Origin: PBB1 sp043738425
Lineage (GTDB): Bacteria > Pseudomonadota > Gammaproteobacteria > Burkholderiales > Burkholderiaceae_C
Assembly: GCA_043738425.1 (NCBI GenBank)
Contig: JAYUGJ010000095.1
Location: forward strand, 1 to 51,140
Length of the DNA: 51,140 bases
Direction: 5' to 3'
Below, one piece after another: positions 8,256-16,005 of the stretch. Position 1 is the stretch's first letter; each line of letters starts with the position of its first letter. The notes under the pieces were generated by a model, which made no database searches, had not been told where the DNA came from, and worked only from the letters and a program-made list of their open reading frames with translations. The position numbers and the translations under genes were made by a program.

Positions 8256-9626
8256 ATGAAAAACGTATTGAACCCCCACCGAACCCATCTCGCCCGCTGG
8301 CTGCTCGCAGCCGCACTTGTTTTCAGCTGCCCGGCCCTGCACGCCGAACCCGCGCTGCAAAACCTGCAGGCGGAGTTGGCGATCGCCAAAAAAGCGGCGG
8401 CGAAAGACCCGCGCAATCTGAAAAAGCAACGCACTTTGTCGATCAGCTACGACAACCTGGGCGAACTGCAAGCCGCCCAGGGCGACAGCGACGGCGCGGT
8501 GCAAAGCTTCCAGGCCAGCCTGGCGATTGCGACTGCGCTGGCGGCAGCCAGCCCGCGCGATGTGCGCCTGCAGCGCGACTTGTCGGCCAGCTACGACAAC
8601 CTCGGCGACCAGCAGGTCGCCCAAGGCGACAGCACCGCTGCGCTGAAAAACTACCGTGCCGGTTTGGCGGTGTCTGAACGGTTGGCGGCCAGTGCCCCGA
8701 ACGATGCCGAGCTGCACCGCGACCTGTCGGTGAGCTTCGCCAAGGTCGGCAATATGCAGGCCGAGCAGGGCGACATGGCCGGCGCGTTGCAAAGCCAGCA
8801 GGCCGGGCTGGTGATCGCCCAGCGCCTGGCCGCCAACGACCCCGCAGACGACGACTTGCAGCGCGATGTGGCGGTGAGCTACAACAAGATCGGCGACCTG
8901 CGCGAGACCGAGGGCGATACGCTCGCCGCCATGCAGCAATACCAACTGGCGCTGGCGATTTCGCAGCGCTTGGCGGGCGTCGACGCCGACAACAGCGTGT
9001 GGCAGCGCGACTTGTCGATGAGCCACAACAAAATCGGCAACATGCTGCTGGCACGCAGCGACTTCAAAGGCGCACAAAAAAACTACCTCGCCGCGCTGGC
9101 CATCCGCAAGCGGCTGGCGGCCAGTGACAGCGCCAACCTGAGCTGGCAACGTGACCTGTCGATGAGCCACGAAAAACTCGGCTCGTTGCAGGTGGCGCAA
9201 CGCGACCACGCTGGCGCGCTGGTGAACTTCGAAACCAGCTTGGCGATACGCCAGCGGCTTGCTGAAAGCGACCCGCGCAACACCCAATGGCAGCGCGATG
9301 TGTCGGTGAGCCACAACCAGATCGGCGAGGCGCAGCTGGCCTTGGGCGACAAAGCCGGTGCGGCGCAAAGCTGGCGCGCCGACCTGGCGCTGGCCGAACG
9401 GCTGGCCGCTACCGATCCGCAAAACGCCGAATGGCAGCGCGATGTGATGGTCTCGTGCTGGACGCTGGCCGAGCTCGGCAGCACCGCAGGCCCGGTGGAG
9501 ACGCGCCGCGCGCTGCTGCAAAAAGGGCTCGACATCCTGCGCAACCAACACAACCGCAAGGTACTGCGGGAAGCCGATGCGCCAATGATCGGCAAGTTCG
9601 AACGCGCGTTGAATCGGCTGAAGTAA
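8256..9626 (+). CDS. exported TPR-repeat protein with 48-residue period
   Basis: This 456-residue protein has a signal peptide (MKNVLNPHRTHLARWLLAAA up to LHAEP) and then eight TPR-like units of exactly 48 residues from about residue 66. Each follows the pattern LSxSYxxLGxxQxAQGDxxxALxxYxxxLAIxxRLAxxDPxNxxxQRD. The last unit is partial and leads into a C-terminal module (RRALLQKGLDILRN) shared with the next gene. TPR arrays are protein-interaction scaffolds; partner unknown. Periplasmic location is inferred. I chose ATG 8256 because the signal peptide starts there; the frame upstream to 8046 looks non-coding. The neighbour at 9668 is a tandem paralogue only 41 nt downstream. Confidence 0.8.
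   Translation: MKNVLNPHRTHLARWLLAAALVFSCPALHAEPALQNLQAELAIAKKAAAKDPRNLKKQRTLSISYDNLGELQAAQGDSDGAVQSFQASLAIATALAAASPRDVRLQRDLSASYDNLGDQQVAQGDSTAALKNYRAGLAVSERLAASAPNDAELHRDLSVSFAKVGNMQAEQGDMAGALQSQQAGLVIAQRLAANDPADDDLQRDVAVSYNKIGDLRETEGDTLAAMQQYQLALAISQRLAGVDADNSVWQRDLSMSHNKIGNMLLARSDFKGAQKNYLAALAIRKRLAASDSANLSWQRDLSMSHEKLGSLQVAQRDHAGALVNFETSLAIRQRLAESDPRNTQWQRDVSVSHNQIGEAQLALGDKAGAAQSWRADLALAERLAATDPQNAEWQRDVMVSCWTLAELGSTAGPVETRRALLQKGLDILRNQHNRKVLREADAPMIGKFERALNRLK
8445..9480 (+). repeat. degenerate 144-bp tandem repeats encoding TPR units
   Basis: The eight 48-residue protein units correspond to 144-bp DNA repeats. They are well conserved at protein level (QGD and QRD recur in each), less so at DNA level, indicating old duplication with maintained spacing. 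Confidence 0.7.
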
Positions 9627-9667
9627 ACCGGCTGAAGCACACCCGACGCTGCCTTGAAGGAAACCGC

Positions 9668-10438
9668 ATGACGACGATGACCCCAGCCTGGCGGCGGCTG
9701 CACACCACGGCTGCGCTGCTGGTGATGGTGGCGGTGGGTGCTGTGGCGATAAGTGCTGTGGCGGCTGCGCTACCCGCACCGGCACCAACATCTACACCAG
9801 CACCAGCACCTGCACCGGCGCCTGCAGCGGAACCAGCCGCCGAAGCGGCGGACGGCGGCGTCACGCTGAAGAGCCTGCAGGCCGAGGTCGACGATCTCAA
9901 ACGCGCGGTGGCCGCTGATCCGAAAAACGGCGTCAAGCAGCTCGAGCTGTCGAAACGCTACGAGCAACTGGGCGAGGCGCAAGCCGCAGAAGGCGAACTC
10001 GCCGCAGGGCTTGCGAACTACCTGCTCGGCATCGAGCTCGCTGAACGTCTGGCCTCGAGCAGCGCCCGCAACGCACAGTGGCAATTCAATTTGTCCTACC
10101 AGTTCGAAAACACCGCCGACATTCAACTCAAAGCAGGCGACCGCGCCGGTGCGCTGAAAAGTTACCAGACCAGCCTGCGCCTGCGTGAGCGGTTGGCCAC
10201 CAGCGATCCGGCGAACGTCGAGTGGCAGCGCGCCCTGGCAGTGGCGTGCGGCAAGCTCGGCCAACTCGGCAGCATCGCGGGTTCGGCAGCCGAGCGGCGC
10301 GCGCTGCTCGAGCGCGGCCTGTCGATATTGCGCGCCCAGCAACCACACCAACCTGCGGCGGCAGGTGCCGATCGGGTTGATGACGCCGATAACGTATTGC
10401 GCACCGAGTGGGAGCTTGCGCTGCGCCGGTTGAAGTAA
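9668..10438 (+). CDS. exported TPR-like protein, paralogue of the upstream gene
   Basis: This 256-residue protein has an N-terminal hydrophobic export segment (residues 14-35), a Pro/Ala linker (about 36-60), two to three TPR-like units of the same 48-residue type (GEAQAAEGELAAGLANYLLG; KAGDRAGALKSYQTSLRLRE) and the same C-terminal module as its neighbour (RRALLERGLSILR and a final LALRRLK versus RALNRLK). AAGGA lies 7 nt before the ATG. It lies 41 nt downstream of the larger paralogue, so the two are probably co-transcribed. It looks like a shortened duplicate that lost most repeats. Function unknown. Confidence 0.75.
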   Translation: MTTMTPAWRRLHTTAALLVMVAVGAVAISAVAAALPAPAPTSTPAPAPAPAPAAEPAAEAADGGVTLKSLQAEVDDLKRAVAADPKNGVKQLELSKRYEQLGEAQAAEGELAAGLANYLLGIELAERLASSSARNAQWQFNLSYQFENTADIQLKAGDRAGALKSYQTSLRLRERLATSDPANVEWQRALAVACGKLGQLGSIAGSAAERRALLERGLSILRAQQPHQPAAAGADRVDDADNVLRTEWELALRRLK

Positions 10439-10500
10439 CTCGCACCGCGACACAAGTCACCACAACGCGCCGCACCACGCCGCCACGAGACCGTTTCCCG

Positions 10501-11289
10501 ATGCCGAAATTCGCCGCCAACCTGTCGATGATGTACACCGAACACGCGTTCGCCGACCGCTTTGCGGCCGCGGCGGCCGACGGTTTCGACGCGGTCGAAT
10601 GCATGTTTCCGTACGCGCTGAGCGCGGTCGAACTCGCCGCGCAGTTGCAGCGCCATGGTTTGCGCCAGGTGTTGTTCAACCTGCCACCGGGCGACTGGGA
10701 CGCCGGCGAACGCGGCATCGCGGCGCTGCCGGGGCGCGAGGCCGAATTTACGGCGTCGCTGGACATCGCGCTGCGCTACGCACAAGCCAGCGGCTGCCAT
10801 CTGCTGCATGTGATGGCCGGGCTGGTTGCCGCGAACGCCAGCCCGGCCGACCGCGATGCAATGCACTGCACCTATGTGGCCAACCTGCGCCGCGCCGCGC
10901 GGGCTGCCGCGTTGCAGCACGTCACGCTGCTGATCGAGCCGATCAACACGCGCGACATGCCGGGTTATTTTTTGTATTACCAGCAGCAGGCACACGACAT
11001 CGTTGCCGAAGTCAACGAGCCGAACCTGCGGGTGCAGATGGACCTGTACCACTGCCAAATCATGGAAGGCGATCTGGCCACGCGCTTGCGTCGGCACCTC
11101 GCCGGCGTCGGCCACATCCAGATCGCCGGCGTGCCCGGCCGCCACGAACCCGATGTCGGAGAAATCAACTACCCATATTTGTTCGACCTGCTCGACGAGC
11201 TGGGCTACGCCGGCCACATAGGCTGCGAATACCGGCCGCGCGCCGACACGTCCGCGGGGCTGGGGTGGCGGCGGCTACGCCGCAGCTGA
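10501..11289 (+). CDS. hyi: hydroxypyruvate isomerase-like TIM-barrel protein
   Basis: The 262-residue protein belongs to the xylose isomerase-like TIM-barrel superfamily and resembles Hyi/OtnI, which interconverts hydroxypyruvate and tartronate semialdehyde (or isomerises 2-oxo-tetronate). Family signatures are visible: MPKFAANLSMMYTEHAFADRF at the start, FNLPPGDWDAGERG, LLIEPINTRDMPGYFL (a metal-binding Glu), MDLYHCQIMEGD (Asp/His) and IQIAGVPGRHEPDVGEINYP, with the second catalytic Glu in GCEYRPR. It is not next to glyoxylate carboligase or tartronate semialdehyde reductase here, so the pathway is uncertain. It follows the TPR pair by 62 nt, probably without functional link. 11290-11551 downstream is non-coding. 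Confidence 0.85.
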   Translation: MPKFAANLSMMYTEHAFADRFAAAAADGFDAVECMFPYALSAVELAAQLQRHGLRQVLFNLPPGDWDAGERGIAALPGREAEFTASLDIALRYAQASGCHLLHVMAGLVAANASPADRDAMHCTYVANLRRAARAAALQHVTLLIEPINTRDMPGYFLYYQQQAHDIVAEVNEPNLRVQMDLYHCQIMEGDLATRLRRHLAGVGHIQIAGVPGRHEPDVGEINYPYLFDLLDELGYAGHIGCEYRPRADTSAGLGWRRLRRS

Positions 11290-11318
11290 CCAGATCAACT
11301 GCGGCGAGTCGCAGCACG

Positions 11319-11354
11319 CCCGCACGCCCGTGAGCCCGCACGCCCGTGAGCCCG
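11319..11354 (+). repeat. 16-bp direct tandem repeat
   Basis: The unit CGCACGCCCGTGAGCC occurs twice head to tail in the non-coding gap between the hyi-like gene and the convergent surface-protein gene. No other feature was recognised in 11290-11551. Confidence 0.6.
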
Positions 11355-11551
11355 CGGGTCCATGTGCGCAAGTGCGCATGCGGACTGGGCACCGTCAGCT
11401 CAGGCACCGACCCGCGTGCTGCAGTCGAGGTCACCTTGCCACCCGCCCCGGTAGTTCGGGCACTGCAACGCGCGGTTGGCGCAAATCGCCCTCGGTGAGA
11501 ACCACGCCCGCGGTAGTCGCTTTCGCATTACCGCGCAGCAACCGAAACCGT

Positions 11552-13165
11552 TCACCGACTCACATCATGGTTGTAAAGCACGCCAAAGTTGGTGGATTTG
11601 CCTGCTACCTGTGGGCCAGTGGCTTGGATGTATGCAGCGCCAACAACGGGTAAGCCGTTGCCAAACTGGTTACTAGTACCCAATACCCCCCACCCGGCGA
11701 CGGTGGAATCCCTCTCGAGAAAACTATCAGTGAGGGGTTCTGCGTCTACAGTCGAAAGCGAGTTACGAAGTACAGCTGAGACTGATTCAGAAAGAGAATC
11801 TCTAAATCTTATAACTAAGGTTACTCCAACGCAGTAGCCTCGGTAAATGCTGCCAGGAAATCCAGCGATATCTCCGCCCATACGATCACGTAGCGTCATG
11901 CGAGGAAATTGCCCCACCTCCAGGCAGCCGTTTGGCAAAACGCTCGGTAATGCCCGGTAATCCGAATATCTCGTAGGCCCAGCCACGCCGCCATTGGAAA
12001 CCGATGCGAACGGGCTCGCGCTGTAATCGACGCCGTAGGCAAACCGCCGCAACGGTTGCGTGAATGTCCAGTCGGTGTGTGCGTTGATACTGGGTTCGGC
12101 CAAATACTCGTTGCGCAGCGTCTTTACCGCCAGCAGCTGCGCCAGGCTTTCCACATGCCGAAACGGAAAGTCCACCGCATTGGTGCCGCTGCCCACATAC
12201 GGCGTCGATAAATCGGGCAGGTCGTGTTGCTTGGCAGCCAGCTTGCCCGAGCCGCCCCCTGCCACCGTGCGCAATAGCGGGTCGTTGGTGTACAGGTCGC
12301 TGTTGGGCGCGGTGGCAGCGGTTTGCGGCGAAAACACCATCCGCCCGCGTGCCGGGTTGCCTGCGCTGTCGACTGCGGTGATCGCGGTGGTGGGCGTGGT
12401 CCATGCCACCGATGCACCGGCCACATTGATGAGAATCGAGCTGACCAGCAAACCGGCCGACGGCGTGTCCAGCCCCGCGCCGGCTGCGGCCGCTTCGCTA
12501 CTGGGGTTGGTGGCCAATGCAGTCAACGCGGTACCGCACAGCGGGCCGGCAGCCGTGTTGGCGATCGCGGTGGCCAGTGGGTTGGTGCCCGCGGCAGACC
12601 GTGTGATGTCGGCCACCGTGATGATCTCGACATAGCCTTCACGCGTCCACTCGGCTTGCTGTGCCACCGTAAGCGCAGACAGCGGCAACCGGTCGGTCAC
12701 GAACGGGCCATTGACCACCGCGGGCAGCGTGCAGGAGCGGTCGCTGGTGGTCAATGCCGAGCGGCCGTCGGAGCCCTGGCTGATGTTGGCCGCCCACACG
12801 TCGCCCGGGCTGAGCAGCACGGTGAAGTTGTACACGCTGTCGGCATTGACCGCGCTGCGAAACCGCACTTTGACCACCTTGCCGTTGTCCGGATCGGTGT
12901 TGGTGATGTTGACCAGCGTGGTGTTGCCGCTTTGGGTGCTGAAGTACGGAATCACCGCCATGTGGCCCGTGCCGCCAGCGCGGTTGACTTGCAGCGCGGT
13001 GGCGTTGGTCGGCGTCATGCCGCCGGCCGCACCGGTGCCGGTGCCGGCAATGGATACGCCAGCGTAGGCGCTGCTCGCGCACCACAGCGTGCATGCGGTA
13101 GCGAGACGCGACGCAGTCGCTAAGCTGACTAACCTGAACAAATGTGGCGCGGACACCGATGTCAT
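11552..13165 (-). CDS. exported cell-surface protein, large, beta-rich
   Basis: This 537-residue exported protein resembles uncharacterised betaproteobacterial cell-surface proteins (stretches such as YFSTQSGNTTLVNITNTDP, LLSPGDVWAANISQGSDGRS). A signal peptide ends near AYAG (about residue 35). The body is rich in Thr, Ala, Gly and Val. The ATG at 13165 has AAGGAG at ideal distance and was preferred over a start at 13213. The last 50-60 codons before the C-terminus (about 11675-11845) use codons rare elsewhere here (ATA, AGA, TTA), a local composition shift. No PEP-CTERM tail is present; the C-terminus ends YNHDVSR. It is probably monocistronic. Function unknown. Confidence 0.75.
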   Translation of the reverse strand: MTSVSAPHLFRLVSLATASRLATACTLWCASSAYAGVSIAGTGTGAAGGMTPTNATALQVNRAGGTGHMAVIPYFSTQSGNTTLVNITNTDPDNGKVVKVRFRSAVNADSVYNFTVLLSPGDVWAANISQGSDGRSALTTSDRSCTLPAVVNGPFVTDRLPLSALTVAQQAEWTREGYVEIITVADITRSAAGTNPLATAIANTAAGPLCGTALTALATNPSSEAAAAGAGLDTPSAGLLVSSILINVAGASVAWTTPTTAITAVDSAGNPARGRMVFSPQTAATAPNSDLYTNDPLLRTVAGGGSGKLAAKQHDLPDLSTPYVGSGTNAVDFPFRHVESLAQLLAVKTLRNEYLAEPSINAHTDWTFTQPLRRFAYGVDYSASPFASVSNGGVAGPTRYSDYRALPSVLPNGCLEVGQFPRMTLRDRMGGDIAGFPGSIYRGYCVGVTLVIRFRDSLSESVSAVLRNSLSTVDAEPLTDSFLERDSTVAGWGVLGTSNQFGNGLPVVGAAYIQATGPQVAGKSTNFGVLYNHDVSR

Positions 13166-13528
13166 GTTGGCTCCTTTGGATTGAATTTCATTTTTGACGC
13201 GCAGCTTCAGCAATCAGGTTGGGCTTTTACGCAGCGGGTTATTGTCTTCGCCGCTAATCCGCTTAGCGTTGCTCGACGAAGTGATTAACATGAAAGAAAT
13301 CTGGTGCAACGGATGTTCGGCACTTTCGAAATTGGGTTGAGTGAAGACAAAGCGCGTAAATAATCTGCGTAATCTGCGTGAAAAACGCAAGGTAGGCCGG
13401 TGCTTTAGTTTATCGATATCGCAATGGTTTATTAACTACGTGACTTTTTCTTGCGAAATGCGGTGACGACACGATGGGACAAATAATACCCCGCGCCAAG
13501 TAGTAATTAATCACTATCGCTCGTCAGA
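13166..13528 (+). other. AT-rich intergenic region between divergent genes
   Basis: About 360 nt with visibly lower GC than its surroundings separate the surface-protein gene (minus) from the ChaN-like gene (plus). It contains a short direct repeat, TAATCTGCG twice at about 13361-13378. It probably carries both promoters, but no confident -35/-10 pair, operator or RNA gene could be assigned. Confidence 0.5.
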
Positions 13529-13612
13529 GTGATGCGGGTTTATCATATTCGGGTATATACCAAGCTCTTGAATTCGTACCATACCCATTATCCAACGCCA
13601 CGCACCGATGAC

Positions 13613-14710
13613 ATGTACCAACTGACTCACCCACCCGCGTCCAAATGTCGGCGCAATGAAAGTACACCGACGCAACTTGTGCCAGGCGCTGACGCGCGAA
13701 GTTGGATTTCGCGCCGCGTGCGCCGCCATGCGCTGGCGCTGGCGGTGCTGTGGGCGGTAGCCGCGTGCAGCAGCGTCGCGCCACCACCATCGCCATCGCC
13801 ATCACCACCACTGGCCGCGCCGCTGGCTGCGATAGCGGCCGCCAATGTGGCCGGGCAACCGATCGACATCGCCGCTGCGGCTGACCGCATGCGCAGTGCG
13901 CGCTATGTGCTGCTCGGTGAAATTCACGACCACCCCGAACACCACCGCGTGCGTGCCGAGCTGTTGCGCGCGCTGCTGGCCGATGGCCGGCCGACCTGGG
14001 TGGTGTTCGAACAAATCGACCGCCAATACAACGCGGCCGTGCAAGCGGCCGCACGCACCACCGATGCGGTGATCGCCGCTGGCCAGCTCGACCGCACCGG
14101 CTGGGCGTGGCCGCTGCACCGGCCGCTGTTCGATGCCGCATTGGCGGCGGGTGCCACCGTGGTGGGCGGCAATTTGGGCCGTGCTGAAGCCAGCAGCGTG
14201 GTGCGCGGCGGCGCGGCGCAGGCCCCGGCTGACCTGCAGCCGCTGTTGTCCGCGCCATGGTCGGCGCAGCAAAACGCCGAGGTGCTGCGCCAGGTCGATG
14301 AAGGCCACTGCGGTGCGTTGCCCGCCGCCATGCTGCCCGCGATGGCGCTGGCCCAACGCACCCGCGACGCAGCTTTGGCACAAGCGATGGCCGCCGCACC
14401 CCCGGGCACGCGGGTGGTGCTGATCGCAGGCAATGGCCACGTGCGCCGTGACGTCGCGGTGCCGCACTATTTGGCGACGCCCGACCTGCGACCTAAAGAC
14501 CTGACACCCGATAGCCGTGTCACCGGCATCACCGGCATCACCGGCATCACCGACATCACCGACATCACCGACATTTTCAGCATCGGCTTGCTGGAGCGCG
14601 CCGATGACGGAACCACCGCCGCCGACGCGCCCTACGACGACGCCTGGTTCACCAGCCGCATCGCACGGCCCGACCCGTGCGACGGGCTGCGCGAGATGCT
14701 GAAAAAGTGA
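13613..14710 (+). CDS. ChaN family lipoprotein (haem-binding type)
   Basis: The protein belongs to the ChaN/DUF399 family, outer-membrane lipoproteins linked to haem or iron uptake. Diagnostic motifs are YVLLGEIHDHPEHH after the linker, GRPTWVVFEQID in the middle and LIAGNGHVRRDVAVP near the end. An N-terminal hydrophobic stretch ending LWAVAAC-SS is a lipobox, followed by a Pro/Ser linker. A 9-bp tandem repeat encodes TGITGITGITDITDITDI near the C-terminus, an in-frame insertion not expected in the family. I start at the Met at 13613; the open frame reaches 13529, and neither start has a strong ribosome site. It is convergent with the MOSC gene, 23 nt apart. No TonB receptor is adjacent. Confidence 0.8.
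   Translation: MYQLTHPPASKCRRNESTPTQLVPGADARSWISRRVRRHALALAVLWAVAACSSVAPPPSPSPSPPLAAPLAAIAAANVAGQPIDIAAAADRMRSARYVLLGEIHDHPEHHRVRAELLRALLADGRPTWVVFEQIDRQYNAAVQAAARTTDAVIAAGQLDRTGWAWPLHRPLFDAALAAGATVVGGNLGRAEASSVVRGGAAQAPADLQPLLSAPWSAQQNAEVLRQVDEGHCGALPAAMLPAMALAQRTRDAALAQAMAAAPPGTRVVLIAGNGHVRRDVAVPHYLATPDLRPKDLTPDSRVTGITGITGITDITDITDIFSIGLLERADDGTTAADAPYDDAWFTSRIARPDPCDGLREMLKK
14493..14508 (-). repeat. dispersed GKGTCAGGT motif, copy 2
   Basis: CTAAAGACCTGACACC is the reverse complement of the sequence at 512-527. Here it is inside the ChaN-like coding region, 12 nt before the 9-bp repeat array, just as copy 1 lies close to a 9-bp array. Confidence 0.5.
14520..14576 (+). repeat. 9-bp tandem repeat in the chaN-like gene
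   Basis: Three copies of ACCGGCATC followed by three of ACCGACATC lie head to tail and encode repeated T-G-I then T-D-I. Copy number can change without a frameshift. Confidence 0.8.
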
Positions 14711-14733
14711 CCCGGCGCGGGGCTGCACAGCAC

Positions 14734-15333
14734 TTATTCGGCTTCGCCTTCGACCTCCGCCGCCTCGCACACGACCGCGTCGCCTACTGCCAACCAGCCG
14801 CCGACCTCGATGCGCGCGGTCAGGCCGCCGTGGCCGCGCATCGCGTTGTAGCCGCCGGGGCCGAGCAGCGCTTCCATGCGCGAGCACGGCTCGCACGGGC
14901 CGGTGAGGTGCAGCACCACCGCAGCGCCGATGCGCAGCCGCAGCGGCGTGTCTTTGAACAAACTGCGCGCGGCCAGCAGGTTCAAACCCGACACCACCAG
15001 ATTGCGCCGCAGCCCCAGCGCATCGACCTCGTGCCACCCGGCCAGTGCCGCAATCACCGGCAGGTGCTCGGCTTGTATCAAAGTGACCTGGCGTTTACTG
15101 ACCGCGACCATGCGGGTGCCAGGTGTATAGCCTGCAGCGCTGGTGGCAACTTGGCCCGCCTTGGCTGCGCTGCGGTCGCCTTGCAAGCCGTGCCCCGCCA
15201 GTGCCAGCGCGCGCGGCACCGACACCGCTGGTGCGTGCCGCTCGGGCCGCAGCGCAATCAGCGCAAGCTGCCCAGCGCGGGGAAATTGGCTGGTCAAGGC
15301 GCGCAACCCGCCCGCCACGGTGGGCACCGCCAT
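14734..15333 (-). CDS. MOSC domain protein
   Basis: The 199-residue protein consists of one MOSC domain, the C-terminal domain of molybdenum cofactor sulfurases also found free in YiiM/YuaD proteins that handle molybdopterin or sulfur transfer. Seen: LALAGHGLQGDRSA near the start, TLIQAEHLPVIAALAG, LGLRRNLVVSGLNL, and GPCEPCSRMEALLGPGG with the conserved cysteine. The ATG at 15333 overlaps the stop of the upstream small membrane protein (TGATG), so the two are translationally coupled. The frame continues further upstream, but that part is a shadow of the coupled gene. Substrate unknown. Confidence 0.85.
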   Translation of the reverse strand: MAVPTVAGGLRALTSQFPRAGQLALIALRPERHAPAVSVPRALALAGHGLQGDRSAAKAGQVATSAAGYTPGTRMVAVSKRQVTLIQAEHLPVIAALAGWHEVDALGLRRNLVVSGLNLLAARSLFKDTPLRLRIGAAVVLHLTGPCEPCSRMEALLGPGGYNAMRGHGGLTARIEVGGWLAVGDAVVCEAAEVEGEAE

Positions 15334-15758
15334 CAATGCAAGGTGTGCGGCGGCACTGGGGGCGGGGGCGGCGCAGGGTCGGTTGGCTTCGGCATGGCGG
15401 GGCCTGACTCGGGAACACCCGGTGCGGGCGACTTGCGGAATGATTTCGGCGTGTAGACATTGCCGCGCCAGTCGCCAGCCTGTGGCCCGCGGCCGCCGCG
15501 GGCACGTTCGATGGCGTCGGCTGCGGCGCGCTTCGCGTGGCGGCGCGCAGCCGGCCCGTGTCGCACCTGGCGCCACAGCGCAGCAACGCGGCTGCGCGTA
15601 GCCCAGCAGGCCATGGCGGCTGAGCGGATGCGCCAGCCCCAGCGGCGCGCGGTGCGGTCGAACCGCTGCTGCCGCGCCGGGCCCAGCGTCAATCGCAGCA
15701 ACAGCACCAAGCACACCAGCACGGTGGTGCCCGCCAAAAATGATTCGCCAAAATTCAT
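15333..15758 (-). CDS. conserved small membrane protein
   Basis: This 141-residue protein has one N-terminal membrane segment (MNFGESFLAGTTVLVCLVLL) followed by an Arg/Ala-rich cytoplasmic region and the motif GNVYTPKSFRK, which I recall from uncharacterised Burkholderiales proteins. A Pro-rich tail (DPAPPPPPVPP) ends it. The frame extends upstream to 16214, but that part lies antisense to bioA. The ATG at 15758 was chosen because the hydrophobic N-terminus starts there. Its stop overlaps the MOSC start (TGATG). Function unknown; coupling suggests a shared role with the MOSC protein. Confidence 0.7.
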   Translation of the reverse strand: MNFGESFLAGTTVLVCLVLLLRLTLGPARQQRFDRTARRWGWRIRSAAMACWATRSRVAALWRQVRHGPAARRHAKRAAADAIERARGGRGPQAGDWRGNVYTPKSFRKSPAPGVPESGPAMPKPTDPAPPPPPVPPHTLH

Positions 15759-15781
15759 CGACCGGTTGTAACGCAGGCACC

Positions 15782-15839
15782 GTGGGCAACACAACCCCAA
15801 CCGATATGCAGCCCGGGTGGATGGGGTTGTGTTGCCCAC
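15782..15839. repeat. 18-bp perfect inverted repeat
   Basis: GTGGGCAACACAACCCCA and its exact reverse complement TGGGGTTGTGTTGCCCAC flank a 22-nt centre. It lies between the divergent small membrane protein gene and bioA. A strong hairpin is expected; it lacks a T-run, so it is more like an intergenic palindromic element than a terminator. Confidence 0.85.
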
Positions 15840-15881
15840 GCGAAACCGGCTCCATGGACTCGGCACCGCCCCCACAACGGC

Positions 15882-15932
15882 AACCGCAGCGCAACCGCAA
15901 CGGCAACGGCAACGGCAACCGCAGCGCACCAG
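15882..15932 (+). repeat. 6-bp tandem repeat (AACGGC type)
   Basis: Several copies of AACCGC/AACGGC are arranged head to tail upstream of bioA, between two palindromes. Non-coding. Confidence 0.65.
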
Positions 15933-15939
15933 GTTGACG

Positions 15940-15961
15940 GCCCCCGCAGCGCTGCGGGGGC
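15940..15961. promoter_or_regulatory. 22-bp perfect palindrome upstream of bioA
   Basis: GCCCCCGCAGC and its exact complement are joined without a spacer, 44 nt before the bioA ATG. It could be an operator, or a hairpin in the bioA leader. It does not resemble the BirA/BioR-type TTGTAAAC operator. Confidence 0.5.
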
Positions 15962-16005
15962 AATTGGCCGCGCTTCGATAATCAACGCTGCATCTCGCTG
16001 CCGCC

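Noticed and set aside
8082..9791. 569-codon minus-strand frame across the TPR genes
   Set aside because: Antisense shadow; its apparent repeats mirror the TPR repeats of the real gene.
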